Made by a program: the position numbers and the translations under genes
DNA from: a virus
Strand: one strand, 5' to 3'
Length of the DNA: 36,216 bases
Virus record (IMG/VR): IMGVR_UViG_3300035688_000030
Span: 1 to 36,216 of that record
Shown: one piece after another, positions 14,560 through 20,942 of the stretch
How positions within the stretch are numbered: the stretch's first letter is position 1
Layout: the number at the start of each line of letters is the position of its first letter
The notes under the pieces: generated by a model
Told to the model about the DNA's origin: nothing
The model's input: the letters and a program-made list of their open reading frames with translations, nothing else
The model's database searches: none

Positions 14560-15019
14560 TAGCCCTCTTTTTTATGTCAAATGCTTGTCTCTCCGATTCC
14601 ATTTCGGGAAAGTGAAGAATAACATCATATTTTGCACAGCAGTTTTTGAGAAATTTGTACGTGTGTTCGGCAATTTCTGCGCTAGCGTAGATGATGTACC
14701 TAATCATTCGTTGCTTCGGGTCCTTAAATTGTTCGCGATACAGAAGAACCTGGCCTAGAGCATGCGCAATATCGTTGACAGTTGGATGGAATTTCACTTC
14801 GTAAACCCTAATTTCAGTGTCGTTCCACAAAACAAGATCTGCGCGCCCATACTTTCCCCGTACGTTCAGCTTAGCACAATATCCCTCAGGCCTGTTGTAC
14901 GCGAGGCTCATTATCACATCATGCTCATTGTGAAAGTCAAAAAGATAACGCGTGAGAGCCGCTTCAGCAGATTTCGGGGCAGACAGTGGTAGCGGGGATC
15001 CTTCTTGTTTTTTCATCAT
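14549..15019 (-). CDS. PD-(D/E)XK-like nuclease
   Basis: 156 residues. The core GYCAKLNVRGKYGRADLVLWNDTEIRVYEVKF shows the metal-site pattern: D in GRADLVL, then E-x-K in YEVKF. ALGQVLLYREQF gives the helix Gln seen in many restriction-like folds. It is flanked by strands MIRYIIYAS and VILHFP. This fold covers Holliday resolvases, NurA-unlike archaeal nucleases and restriction enzymes. It lies between the ParB gene and zinc proteins, upstream of the HerA-like ATPase, so a DNA-end processing partner is plausible. Substrate unknown. Confidence 0.75.
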   Translation of the reverse strand: MMKKQEGSPLPLSAPKSAEAALTRYLFDFHNEHDVIMSLAYNRPEGYCAKLNVRGKYGRADLVLWNDTEIRVYEVKFHPTVNDIAHALGQVLLYREQFKDPKQRMIRYIIYASAEIAEHTYKFLKNCCAKYDVILHFPEMESERQAFDIKKRANDE

Positions 15020-16381
15020 TTAGGCCTCTTTGAACTGTTGGATCCTATGATCAGCGGGGCCGAAATGTCTAACGCGGAAGATGGTCCCGCAAACTCGGCA
15101 GGTGATCTCTTCGATATCAATAGGCTCAGATTTGATGCCTTTAGAAGTTTCTGGACTTTGCGTTTCAGGGTTCTCTTGTGCTTCATCCACGTGGCCCTCT
15201 TCAAACGGGCCCACATGCTCCTCAGGAAGGGCGCCGGCCTTGGACTCGGCGACAACTTGCTCAGCACATTCAGCATCGTAATACTTGCCCTCGCCGAGAT
15301 GAATGGGCGTGCCTTCTATGGGCTCGCCACAACGAGCACAAGAGATCTGCTTCTCCGGACCGCGCGATTCTCTAGGAGGCCCTGCTTCTTCGTGCTTTTC
15401 TGGGATCTGCGGGATCTCTGGTTTAGGCTGGAGCTCGAGGATCCGTGTTTCGAGATCTCTCGTCGAAAGGCCATACTTCACGACCTCATTGGCCAAGCGA
15501 GTCTGGAGTTCAGGACTTTTTAGGGTTAGAAGCTGCAGAGCATGATAGAAGCTAACATTATGTAGCGCTACATAATGTTGAACTTCTTTCGGCAATTGTA
15601 ATAATCTGATGTGGTGCGAGACAGTTGATTGGTCTATTCCTAGTTCCTGAGCAAGTTTTTCTTGAGTCCACTGGAAAGCGTTGACGAGGATATCCAGTTT
15701 CTTCGCAAGTGTAATCGGGTCCTCTTCGAGGCGGTCCTTGTTTGTGATGACTGATTCTATGATGACTTGTTCGTCTGTTCGCTCGGAGACTTCTGCGGGG
15801 ATCTCCTTCCAGCTAAGTTGCTGGGCGCTTGTGAGCCGTAAGTAACCGTCGATCAGTTCATAGGTTCCAGGTTGAGGTCCTGGCCTTACTTTTATGGGGT
15901 ATTTCAAACCGTGCTTTTTGATGCTGTCCCGAATTACCTGCAGCTTCTCGTGAGTAAGGGCCTCTCTTGTTGGCAGGAATGTTGGAATCGAAATTGCTTC
16001 AAGCCGAATTGATAGGACCCTCGGTGTTAGGCTTGATGGTTCAGTTGGGAGCGCATTGCCAGGCTCTTTATAAGCAGGTTGGGAATCGATTCCGTGCCCT
16101 GATGGTTTCTGCTCTGAGGCCGTAGAGCCCTTTTTCACATAGGCACCGGGGACCTTCCAAGCTTTGGCGCCCTTCAAATAATCCTCCCCGCCCAAGTCAC
16201 GTGTGAGCCTGCAGACAGCGATGAAGTCAGGCTTATCCAATACTTTCTTAGGCTTCAGAATCGCCCAGAAGTACCCTGCCTTGTCCTCGCTGAAGTCAAG
16301 CATTTCGTCGACTGCACTGAGTTGCCAATTCAACGTGTCAGCGATTTTCTTGGCAAAATCACTGGGGATTTTCAATGACAT
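15020..16381 (-). CDS. parB: ParB-type centromere-binding protein with C-terminal zinc ribbon
   Basis: 453 residues. Residues ~1-110 form an N-terminal extension (ILKPKKVL...DFIAVCRLTRDLG...WKVPGAYV). The ParB N-domain follows (~120-215): ALTHEKLQVIRDSIKKHGLK, YPIKVRPG, YELIDGYLRLTSAQQL. An HTH segment WTQEKLAQELGIDQSTVSHHIRLLQLP (~235-262) and helices come next, then an acidic linker and zinc ribbons (CARCGEPI, CRVCGTIF). ParB proteins load at parS and spread with CTP; the usual GxxRxxA box reads DGYLRLTSA here. No ParA partner is found. A 26-bp palindrome inside the gene, repeated at 33.06 kb, is the likely binding site. Confidence 0.88.
   Translation of the reverse strand: MSLKIPSDFAKKIADTLNWQLSAVDEMLDFSEDKAGYFWAILKPKKVLDKPDFIAVCRLTRDLGGEDYLKGAKAWKVPGAYVKKGSTASEQKPSGHGIDSQPAYKEPGNALPTEPSSLTPRVLSIRLEAISIPTFLPTREALTHEKLQVIRDSIKKHGLKYPIKVRPGPQPGTYELIDGYLRLTSAQQLSWKEIPAEVSERTDEQVIIESVITNKDRLEEDPITLAKKLDILVNAFQWTQEKLAQELGIDQSTVSHHIRLLQLPKEVQHYVALHNVSFYHALQLLTLKSPELQTRLANEVVKYGLSTRDLETRILELQPKPEIPQIPEKHEEAGPPRESRGPEKQISCARCGEPIEGTPIHLGEGKYYDAECAEQVVAESKAGALPEEHVGPFEEGHVDEAQENPETQSPETSKGIKSEPIDIEEITCRVCGTIFRVRHFGPADHRIQQFKEA
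15554..15579. promoter_or_regulatory. parS-like palindrome 1 (inside parB)
   Basis: A perfect 26-bp palindrome: AACATTATGTAGC followed by its reverse complement. With flanks, bases 15551-15577 match bases 33082-33056 (reverse) at 25 of 27 positions. The two differences fall symmetrically, so both stay perfect palindromes. It encodes HYVALHNV in parB. It is probably the ParB site; binding is inferred. Confidence 0.7.
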
Positions 16382-16385
16382 GTTT

Positions 16386-17036
16386 TTACTTCCTTTCTGC
16401 GTTTCGCAGGAGGCGGTTGAGGGTTCGAGACTGCCACTGACGGTCAGCCGACCAAGCAGCCGACTCAGCCAACCAAGCAGCCGACCGAGCAGCCGACCAA
16501 GCAGCCGACTCAGCCGACTCAGCCAACCCAGCAGCCGACCAAGCAGCCGACTCAGCCAACCAAGCAGCCGACCGAGCAGCCGACCAAGCAGCCGACCCAG
16601 CCGACCAAGCAGCCGACTTATTTTCCTCTGTTGGATTCTTCAAGCATTTTTCTGCTGCATGAATCGCTTCGATGATCCTCTTATCCTCTGGATACTTGGC
16701 CTTCCAATGTTTGTAGCAACGTTTCGCGCATGCAATGGCAAAAGGAACAAGTGTAGCCGTTACTGGTAACTCGCGGATTAAACGCATTTCCCTAGCCGCA
16801 AACTTGTCCGTAGACCGCAGAATCTCGCCGCGAGCCTCAACCTGAAACCATCGATTGCCATAAACATAGTTTAAACTGTCTAGTGGAGATTCGCATGCGT
16901 GAAGCCCATTCTGGCAGATTTCGAGAGTTCCCGCGCACTTCTGCCATTCGCCAACTTTCCAAGTGCAGTCGCCCTCTTTGCTCTTCAACTCAGATGTTAC
17001 GAATTTGTAGCCAACAACAACCTTTTGTCCTGTCAA
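16386..17036 (-). CDS. DUF7666-like protein with Trp/Ala repeat tail
   Basis: 216 residues, TTG start after GGAGGATTAGGG. The N-terminal ~110 residues (KFVTSELKSKEGDCTWKVGEW, CQNGLHACESPLDSLNYVYGNRWFQVEARGEI) match a phage-borne family with the G-L-H-A/C motif (DUF7666-like, from memory). Residues ~140-200 consist of repeats of SAAWSA, SAAWLAE and SAARSAAW, encoded by tandem DNA repeats. Similar Trp/Ala repeats are known attached to this domain in phages. The repeat tail is probably an amphipathic helix bundle. Function unknown. Confidence 0.7.
   Translation of the reverse strand: MTGQKVVVGYKFVTSELKSKEGDCTWKVGEWQKCAGTLEICQNGLHACESPLDSLNYVYGNRWFQVEARGEILRSTDKFAAREMRLIRELPVTATLVPFAIACAKRCYKHWKAKYPEDKRIIEAIHAAEKCLKNPTEENKSAAWSAGSAAWSAARSAAWLAESAAWSAAGLAESAESAAWSAARSAAWLAESAAWSADRQWQSRTLNRLLRNAERK
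16433..16618. repeat. Tandem repeats in the Trp/Ala tail gene
   Basis: Imperfect units built from CAGCCGACCAAG and CAGCCGACTCAG recur about every 12-24 bases. They encode the SAAW/LAE repeats on the minus strand. A 63-base block (SAAWSAARSAAWLAESAAWSA) occurs twice almost exactly, indicating recent unequal expansion. Confidence 0.85.
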
Positions 17037-17038
17037 CC

Positions 17039-17233
17039 CTAATCCTCCACAAAATCAGTCATCAAGCCCATCAGCAACAAGGCCGTTGCGTAGTTGCCGC
17101 GCTTCTGGTTCCACCTGGCGCCACGGTAGAGCCAACGGCAGATTCTCTGGACCCTGTTCACATGCTTCTCGTGGATCTTGCGGCGCTGATGCTTGGCGGT
17201 GATGGGATTGAAGGAACGTGGAAGACGCATCAT
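17039..17233 (-). CDS. Small basic protein (64 aa)
   Basis: Start chosen at ATG 17233, right after the upstream stop (TAACATGATG); an upstream in-frame start would overlap the previous gene by 68 bp. The protein is strongly basic: MMRLPRSFNPITAKHQRRKIHEKHVNRVQRICRWLYRGARW, with a hydrophobic helix ATALLLMGLMTDF near the end. GTGGAGGATTAG at its end carries the Shine-Dalgarno for the Trp/Ala gene. Possibly nucleic-acid binding from charge. No family recognised. Confidence 0.6.
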   Translation of the reverse strand: MMRLPRSFNPITAKHQRRKIHEKHVNRVQRICRWLYRGARWNQKRGNYATALLLMGLMTDFVED

Positions 17234-17234
17234 G

Positions 17235-17441
17235 TTATTTCCTGACAAGTTTAGTCTGCTCTCCTTCCAGGATCTTGACGGTGAATTCTTGGCCGATCTC
17301 AAACTGACTGAGCATCTGCGCCGATTCCAGGTGAAGCGTTAACCTTTCAGCTTCGCTTGTTGCGAGTTCGACGTAGGGCTTGTCTCGGTGCTTGCCCCTC
17401 ATGCCCTTCGAAGAGACTTTAAAGTCGCGTTGCAATACCAT
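17235..17441 (-). CDS. Small beta-rich protein (68 aa)
   Basis: ATG at 17441 lies four bases after GGAGGTGA, a perfect Shine-Dalgarno; a longer start at 17462 is rejected for that reason. The sequence MVLQRDFKVSSKGMRGK, YVELATSEAERLTLHLES and FEIGQEFTVKILEGEQTKL looks like a small beta-barrel with basic residues (AbrB-like or OB-like). No family named. Part of the early operon below the RHH gene. Confidence 0.65.
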   Translation of the reverse strand: MVLQRDFKVSSKGMRGKHRDKPYVELATSEAERLTLHLESAQMLSQFEIGQEFTVKILEGEQTKLVRK

Positions 17442-17445
17442 GTGC

Positions 17446-17607
17446 TCACCTCCAAGTTGCATGTCGCATGCGTTCTGGGCGGCCTATAGCAATCTGCAAG
17501 CAACGATGAAAATCCTCGACGTACCGTTCCTTCTCAGATCCTAAACTCTTGTTCATCATAAGAATCGTCTGACGGAGTTGCTCGGCAAAACGAGCGGCAG
17601 TCTGCAA
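17446..17607 (-). CDS. Small helical protein (53 aa)
   Basis: TTG start at 17607, with GGGAGGCC upstream inside the end of the 27-residue gene. It encodes MQTAARFAEQLRQTILMMNK, SEKERYVEDFHRCLQIAIG and ends RHATWR, where TGGAGGTGA supplies the next Shine-Dalgarno. The all-helical amphipathic pattern supports a real gene. Function unknown. Confidence 0.55.
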   Translation of the reverse strand: MQTAARFAEQLRQTILMMNKSLGSEKERYVEDFHRCLQIAIGRPERMRHATWR

Positions 17608-17610
17608 CTC

Positions 17611-17694
17611 TTAGGCCTCCCTAGCAGGCGCTTTTTTAAGCAGTTTTCGATATTCGACAGCAAGTTCATGGAGTAAATCACTGAGCTTATCCAT
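17611..17694 (-). CDS. Micro-ORF (27 aa)
   Basis: ATG at 17694, eight bases after GGGAGG. It encodes MDKLSDLLHELAVEYRKLLK and ends KAPAREA. Start, spacing and coupling match the neighbours, and the sequence is one amphipathic helix. It may be a genuine micro-protein or a translation-coupling device; no function can be assigned. Confidence 0.45.
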   Translation of the reverse strand: MDKLSDLLHELAVEYRKLLKKAPAREA

Positions 17695-17695
17695 T

Positions 17696-17842
17696 TCAAG
17701 CCTCCCTGGATTGGTTGTGGGTTGCTGGATGGGCTGCGCAAACACATAAGAGGAATGCTCGTGACAGAATCTCTATAAACTGCCACGAGTTTCGAACCCA
17801 CCAGCAACCTTTCACACTATGACGCGAGGACAGTTCCGGCAT
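17696..17842 (-). CDS. Small protein (48 aa), Cys/Trp-rich
   Basis: ATG at 17842 six bases after AAGGAGG, which is in the last codons of the RHH gene. It encodes MPELSSRHSVKGCWWVRNSW, QFIEILSRAFLLCVCAAHPA and ends NQSREA. The middle is hydrophobic enough for one membrane helix (IEILSRAFLLCVCAA). Function unknown. Confidence 0.5.
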   Translation of the reverse strand: MPELSSRHSVKGCWWVRNSWQFIEILSRAFLLCVCAAHPATHNQSREA

Positions 17843-17843
17843 G

Positions 17844-18020
17844 TTATGCCTCCTTGCGAGCAGATCTGTGAAAACTGCGATCATAGCACTCTTTGATGAT
17901 GCTCCTGATAACTTCGGTGTTACTTTCAAGTCCTTTCGATTCTTTGATCTTTTCGAAAAATTGTGCAGTCGTCCCTTTTAGGATGCAGTTAATCTTGATT
18001 ATTCGATCTGTATCATCCAT
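17844..18020 (-). CDS. RHH-type repressor-like protein (58 aa), minus side of divergent pair
   Basis: MDDTDRIIKINCILKGTTAQ, FFEKIKESKGLESNTEVIRS, IIKECYDRSFHRSARKEA. The strand, helix and E-V-I-R-x-x-I second helix are a ribbon-helix-helix. Compared with the divergent plus-strand protein, K-[IL]-N-x-I-L-K-G-x-T-A-x-x-F-x-x-I-K and GLE-x-x-TEVIR are shared, so they are paralogues. The ATG at 18020 follows GAGAGGCATAAG. It heads the long minus-strand operon and probably represses one or both divergent promoters. Confidence 0.75.
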   Translation of the reverse strand: MDDTDRIIKINCILKGTTAQFFEKIKESKGLESNTEVIRSIIKECYDRSFHRSARKEA

Positions 18021-18133
18021 TTCTTATGCCTCTCATCCAGAATCTATGTATTATGCTTATAACCTTTGTCATCATGTATTTATGGGAATAATCCTTAAAT
18101 GTGATCATTAACTTATACATAAATTGTGTTAAA
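18021..18133. promoter_or_regulatory. Divergent control region between two RHH paralogues
   Basis: 113 bp, clearly AT-rich compared with its surroundings. Plus side: TTAAATG at ~18095 and CTTATACATAAA at 18112-18123 are TATA-like, and there is no Shine-Dalgarno before ATG 18134, consistent with a leaderless or near-leaderless start. Minus side: GGTTATAAGCATAATA (about 18048-18063). Related words (TATGTATTAT, CATGTATTTAT) recur and could be operators. Confidence 0.55.
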
Positions 18134-18526
18134 ATGTCCAAGAAAGAGGAGAAGACCGAAAAACTGAACGTTATTCTAAAGGGCAATACTGCAGATAGAT
18201 TTAGGCGAATCAAGTCAATGCTAGGCTTAGAACAGGATACTGAAGTTATTAGAGCACTGATCACATGGTATTATAATCAGCATGAAAAAGAGCTAACAGG
18301 ACCGCCTAAGACTATGTGGCACTTGAACTTGAATGATGATGGTGTACTAGTGTGGGACCCAGATGTGTCAGAAGGTGTCCAGATTAATTTTAAACGTGAT
18401 GGAATCCATTGCTTATACTGCGGGAAAGATGATTGCAGGCACATACAATTCGCAATCTCCAAAACGGACATTCAGGGAGTCATTCGTAAGAGGCGAAAGG
18501 AAGGGTGGAAGCTTCCTGACGTTTGA
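18134..18526 (+). CDS. RHH regulator with C-terminal CxxC-CxH zinc motif (130 aa)
   Basis: Start ATG at 18134 (MSKKEEKTEKLNVILKGNTA); the frame opens 33 bases earlier, but that part is promoter-like. Residues ~10-55 form the RHH: KLNVILKGNTADRFRRIKSMLGLEQDTEVIRALITWYY. The C-terminal half has LNLNDDGVLVWDPD and HCLYCGKDDCRHIQFA, a C-x2-C-x4-C-x-H cluster reminiscent of SWIM-type zinc fingers. This is one of few plus-strand genes and faces a smaller paralogue. It may maintain the quiescent state and sense something through the zinc domain; this is inference. Confidence 0.78.
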   Translation: MSKKEEKTEKLNVILKGNTADRFRRIKSMLGLEQDTEVIRALITWYYNQHEKELTGPPKTMWHLNLNDDGVLVWDPDVSEGVQINFKRDGIHCLYCGKDDCRHIQFAISKTDIQGVIRKRRKEGWKLPDV

Positions 18527-18538
18527 GTCGTGTAAAGA

Positions 18539-18829
18539 ATGAATTTCAGAATAATAGCTATCGTCATTTCCTGCATCGCTTTTCTGCTTGCCTTATATAA
18601 TATCCTGAGTATTCCGAGCTATGCTTGGCAATACGTGACAGCTACGGAAGCATCTGTTCTGATCTCCAACATATGTGTTATCGTGTCTGGGCTCTTTATT
18701 GCTTGGTGGATTTATCATGACTATGAAGAGATCCAAAAACGATGGAAAGATAACAAGGTAGCGAGCGACAGAATCAATACACTTGAAGAAAGACTTAAGA
18801 AATTCGAAGAAGAAAATAAAAAGGCTTGA
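18539..18829 (+). CDS. Two-TM protein with coiled-coil tail (96 aa)
   Basis: Hydrophobic helices FRIIAIVISCIAFLLALYNIL (3-23) and ASVLISNICVIVSGLFIAWWIYH (38-60) are followed by a highly charged coiled coil (EEIQKRWKDNK...LEERLKKFEEENKKA). It lies 12 bp after the RHH-zinc gene and is convergent with the integrase, so the two plus genes form a short operon expressed from the lysogenic-type direction. Topology suits a holin or a superinfection-exclusion protein; neither is proven. Confidence 0.65.
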   Translation: MNFRIIAIVISCIAFLLALYNILSIPSYAWQYVTATEASVLISNICVIVSGLFIAWWIYHDYEEIQKRWKDNKVASDRINTLEERLKKFEEENKKA

Positions 18830-18842
18830 CAAGTTAAAGTAA

Positions 18843-19994
18843 CTATTGTCTCCGTAATCTTCCTTCTTTGAAGTCCTGGAGCATTAACTTGAAAGTTGCA
18901 AAGTCTTCCTCGCTTATGCCCAAACGCTCATTCTCAGCGGCCTTGCCACTGTAAACATTCACGTACGGTTCGAGCTTCGCGTATTCCTTCTCAACTACGT
19001 TTGCGTAAAGCTCAGGAGTCCGATCATAGGGTCCACCAACACTGTGAATTCCGCCTCTGTGGCCCATCATAAACTCGACATAGTCACTGTTTATGCCTCT
19101 TTCCGGCGGGCTACTTTCAGTTTTGAACATGCGTCTGAACATGTGACTGCGAAAAAGAAACGCGCGTTTATGGAGGCCCAATCTGCAGGTTTTTTGGTAA
19201 AAGATACATTCAAACTTCTGCCTAGTTAACACTGAACCCTTGCGAGTGATGAAAATGGCATCGCTTGATTTCTTCGCTTCGTTCAACCATTCCATCCGAG
19301 TCTTAAGCCACACACGAAGTTCTTGGCAACCGTCAGCTCCGATGAAGGTGAAATATTGGAAATTGTTCCTCTTACGTTCATCAAAATCTACGCGCAGCCT
19401 GTTAGCGCCACTGTCAAGCTCTTTCTGAACATAGGCCAGTTGATAATTGAATTTGTTGAGAACATCACCAATGCTCATGCCACTCTGCAGCATAACGAAA
19501 CAAATTGTCTTTTCCCTCTCGCCCAGTAAACCCAAAGCCCTCTTTGCTTCTGAAACACTCAGCTGCTCAATCGAAAACTTCCTCAAACACCTACCATTCC
19601 ACACGTGTCCATTGGACAAGTCAGCAGCGTGATAAGCAAAAAACTGTTTCAAAACATTGAACAAACTGTGCCGATAAGTGTCAGAACACCCGCTAAAATC
19701 AGGGTTATCACGACAAAAGCCCAGAATCAACCGCGAAGCCCAACTCCGCTCCCGAACAGTAACAACATTTCTTCGCTTCACATGTTCATTCAAAAACTCT
19801 TCAGGACTCAACTCAACATTCTTCACAATTTTCAGCCAACGAAAGAACATCGCCAAAGTTCTAGCATAATCCGAAAAGGAACTGCGACCAGCATACTTAT
19901 CCAAAAACTCCCTAACCACACTACTGCCCTCAACAAAAACAGCAACATTATCCCTCGTCACCCCATAAACATACACACAACCCCGCCCAACCAC
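18843..19994 (-). CDS. int: Tyrosine recombinase / integrase (archaeal type)
   Basis: 383 residues, GTG start. The N-terminal SAM-like core-binding domain (~25-150) precedes the catalytic domain. Visible residues: Lys in FDERKRNNFQYFTFIG, H-x-x-R in RSHMFRRMFKT, GHRGG, and Tyr in GGPYDRTPELY. At the site of the usual first catalytic Arg (sGLRisE) the sequence is QSGMSIGDVL, with no Arg. Related archaeal recombinases show the same pattern in my memory, but this should be checked. It integrates or excises the genome at att sites, so the virus is probably temperate. It lies alone on its own transcript from the promoter region at 20.0 kb. Confidence 0.88.
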   Translation of the reverse strand: MVGRGCVYVYGVTRDNVAVFVEGSSVVREFLDKYAGRSSFSDYARTLAMFFRWLKIVKNVELSPEEFLNEHVKRRNVVTVRERSWASRLILGFCRDNPDFSGCSDTYRHSLFNVLKQFFAYHAADLSNGHVWNGRCLRKFSIEQLSVSEAKRALGLLGEREKTICFVMLQSGMSIGDVLNKFNYQLAYVQKELDSGANRLRVDFDERKRNNFQYFTFIGADGCQELRVWLKTRMEWLNEAKKSSDAIFITRKGSVLTRQKFECIFYQKTCRLGLHKRAFLFRSHMFRRMFKTESSPPERGINSDYVEFMMGHRGGIHSVGGPYDRTPELYANVVEKEYAKLEPYVNVYSGKAAENERLGISEEDFATFKLMLQDFKEGRLRRQ

Positions 19995-20192
19995 AGACCC
20001 ACACCCTCAATCAAACCGACAAAGCTTATTAACAAATATAACACTTCCCTATACTTAACGGTAAAGCGGTAATATGGGGGCTAGTGTTTGTTAATAACTT
20101 CTATATCGATGAATGCATTAATGATAATTGAGTGCTGTCGAAGCGAGAATTAGGAGAGTGGAATAATCTCAGAATCTGTTGAACATGAAACT
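19995..20192. promoter_or_regulatory. Divergent intergenic region with 11-bp inverted repeat
   Basis: 198 bp between int (minus) and the 20193 gene (plus). TTATTAACAAA at 20026-20036 is inverted exactly as TTTGTTAATAA at 20087-20097, with ACACT/AGTG extending both arms. The region also has TATA-like words and a GGAG site at 20153. Candidate roles are an int promoter or operator, or recombinase arm-type sites. Confidence 0.5.
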
Positions 20193-20621
20193 TTGAAAGC
20201 CATAGGAAAAGAAATATTGAGAAGCAAAGGTTTTACGGACAAAGAGATCTTCGTAGAATTTCCAGTACTCTACGCGGGCCAAATCTTCGAGAAAGAATGT
20301 TACGGTGAACGTCCTCTCAAGATGACGGTTAAGCGAGGCATCATCGCCGACGTTATTGGATTGAATGAACAGCATAGTATTGTCATTGAGTGTGGCTCCA
20401 CGCCCTCAGATAGGTTATGCCAATTGAAGCTGTTTTTTGATGAAGTTCTATTTCTTCCTTATGTTAAAACTATGGGTCGTCCTGAAAAAGACATCCTTGA
20501 ACTGAACAGTCAAATCACATCACTCACTGAACAAAACATGCAGCTACAACGAGAGAATGAGTGGTATAAGCAAAGGCTGGACGCTTTAGAGACTAAAATA
20601 AGAGAGGCACTTCGAAAATAG
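20193..20621 (+). CDS. Predicted nuclease-like protein with coiled coil (142 aa)
   Basis: Start is uncertain: TTG at 20193 is the first conventional start, but the open frame begins at 20154 after GGAG, with no ATG/GTG/TTG, so sequence such as SESVEHETLKAIG may belong to it. The core GIIADVIGLNEQHSIVIECGSTPSDRLCQLKLFFDEVLFLPYV has the D...E-C-G layout of restriction-endonuclease-like folds, with Gly in place of the usual Lys. The C-terminal ~45 residues are a coiled coil (LNSQITSLTEQNMQLQREN). Its function may be regulatory rather than catalytic. Confidence 0.6.
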   Translation: MKAIGKEILRSKGFTDKEIFVEFPVLYAGQIFEKECYGERPLKMTVKRGIIADVIGLNEQHSIVIECGSTPSDRLCQLKLFFDEVLFLPYVKTMGRPEKDILELNSQITSLTEQNMQLQRENEWYKQRLDALETKIREALRK

Positions 20622-20942
20622 GGCGGGTCTGGGAGGGCGTAATCCCTGGTTGAAGAGGGCTAGTTTGAAGAGGATTGAAAATTAGTGCTCTTCAATGGGG
20701 TTTTTGCAGTGCTGAAAACTCTGGTTGAAGAGCGCCCGTTTCAAGAGCGCCCAATCCCTGGGAGGGAAATCTTTAAGGTTGAGAAAGAGAGTCGTTATCA
20801 GGGCTGCTGGCTGCCGAACCAACCTTTTTCAAGCCTAAACCTCTTGAAAAACCGGTGGCCAGCGGCTCTGTTGATACGCTTCATTTCATTGACAAACGTT
20901 TAAATCTGCCAGTGCCAACAGTTCTTTTAGAGGTTTAGGCAA
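20622..20942. promoter_or_regulatory. Non-coding region with repeats and an RNA hairpin
   Basis: 321 bp with no convincing gene. The first half holds direct repeats: CTGGTTGAAGAG at 20646 and 20721, AATCCCTGG at 20641 and 20753, AAGAGCGCCC at 20728 and 20743. The second half holds an 11-bp outer stem (20806-20816 with 20853-20863, G-U pairs allowed) and a perfect 9-bp inner stem (20825-20833 with 20843-20851). The loop region GCCTAAACCTCT (20833-20844) is exactly complementary to AGAGGTTTAGGC (20929-20940), the Shine-Dalgarno region of the next gene. A TATA-like ACGTTTAAAT lies at about 20896-20905. Confidence 0.6.

Noticed and set aside
16203-16769. Plus-strand open frame rich in Ser/Arg/Pro
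   Set aside because: It is the antisense shadow of the Trp/Ala repeats and the parB start; low complexity, no start signal.
17556-17807. 83-residue minus-strand frame
   Set aside because: It conflicts with four small coupled genes having good Shine-Dalgarno sites in the same stretch.
17795-17815. T-arm-like GTGGGTTCGAAACTC on the minus strand
   Set aside because: The stem pairs poorly and no tRNA body exists around it.
20685-20903. 72-residue plus-strand frame in the non-coding region
   Set aside because: No Shine-Dalgarno, composition unlike proteins, and it covers the repeat and hairpin structures.
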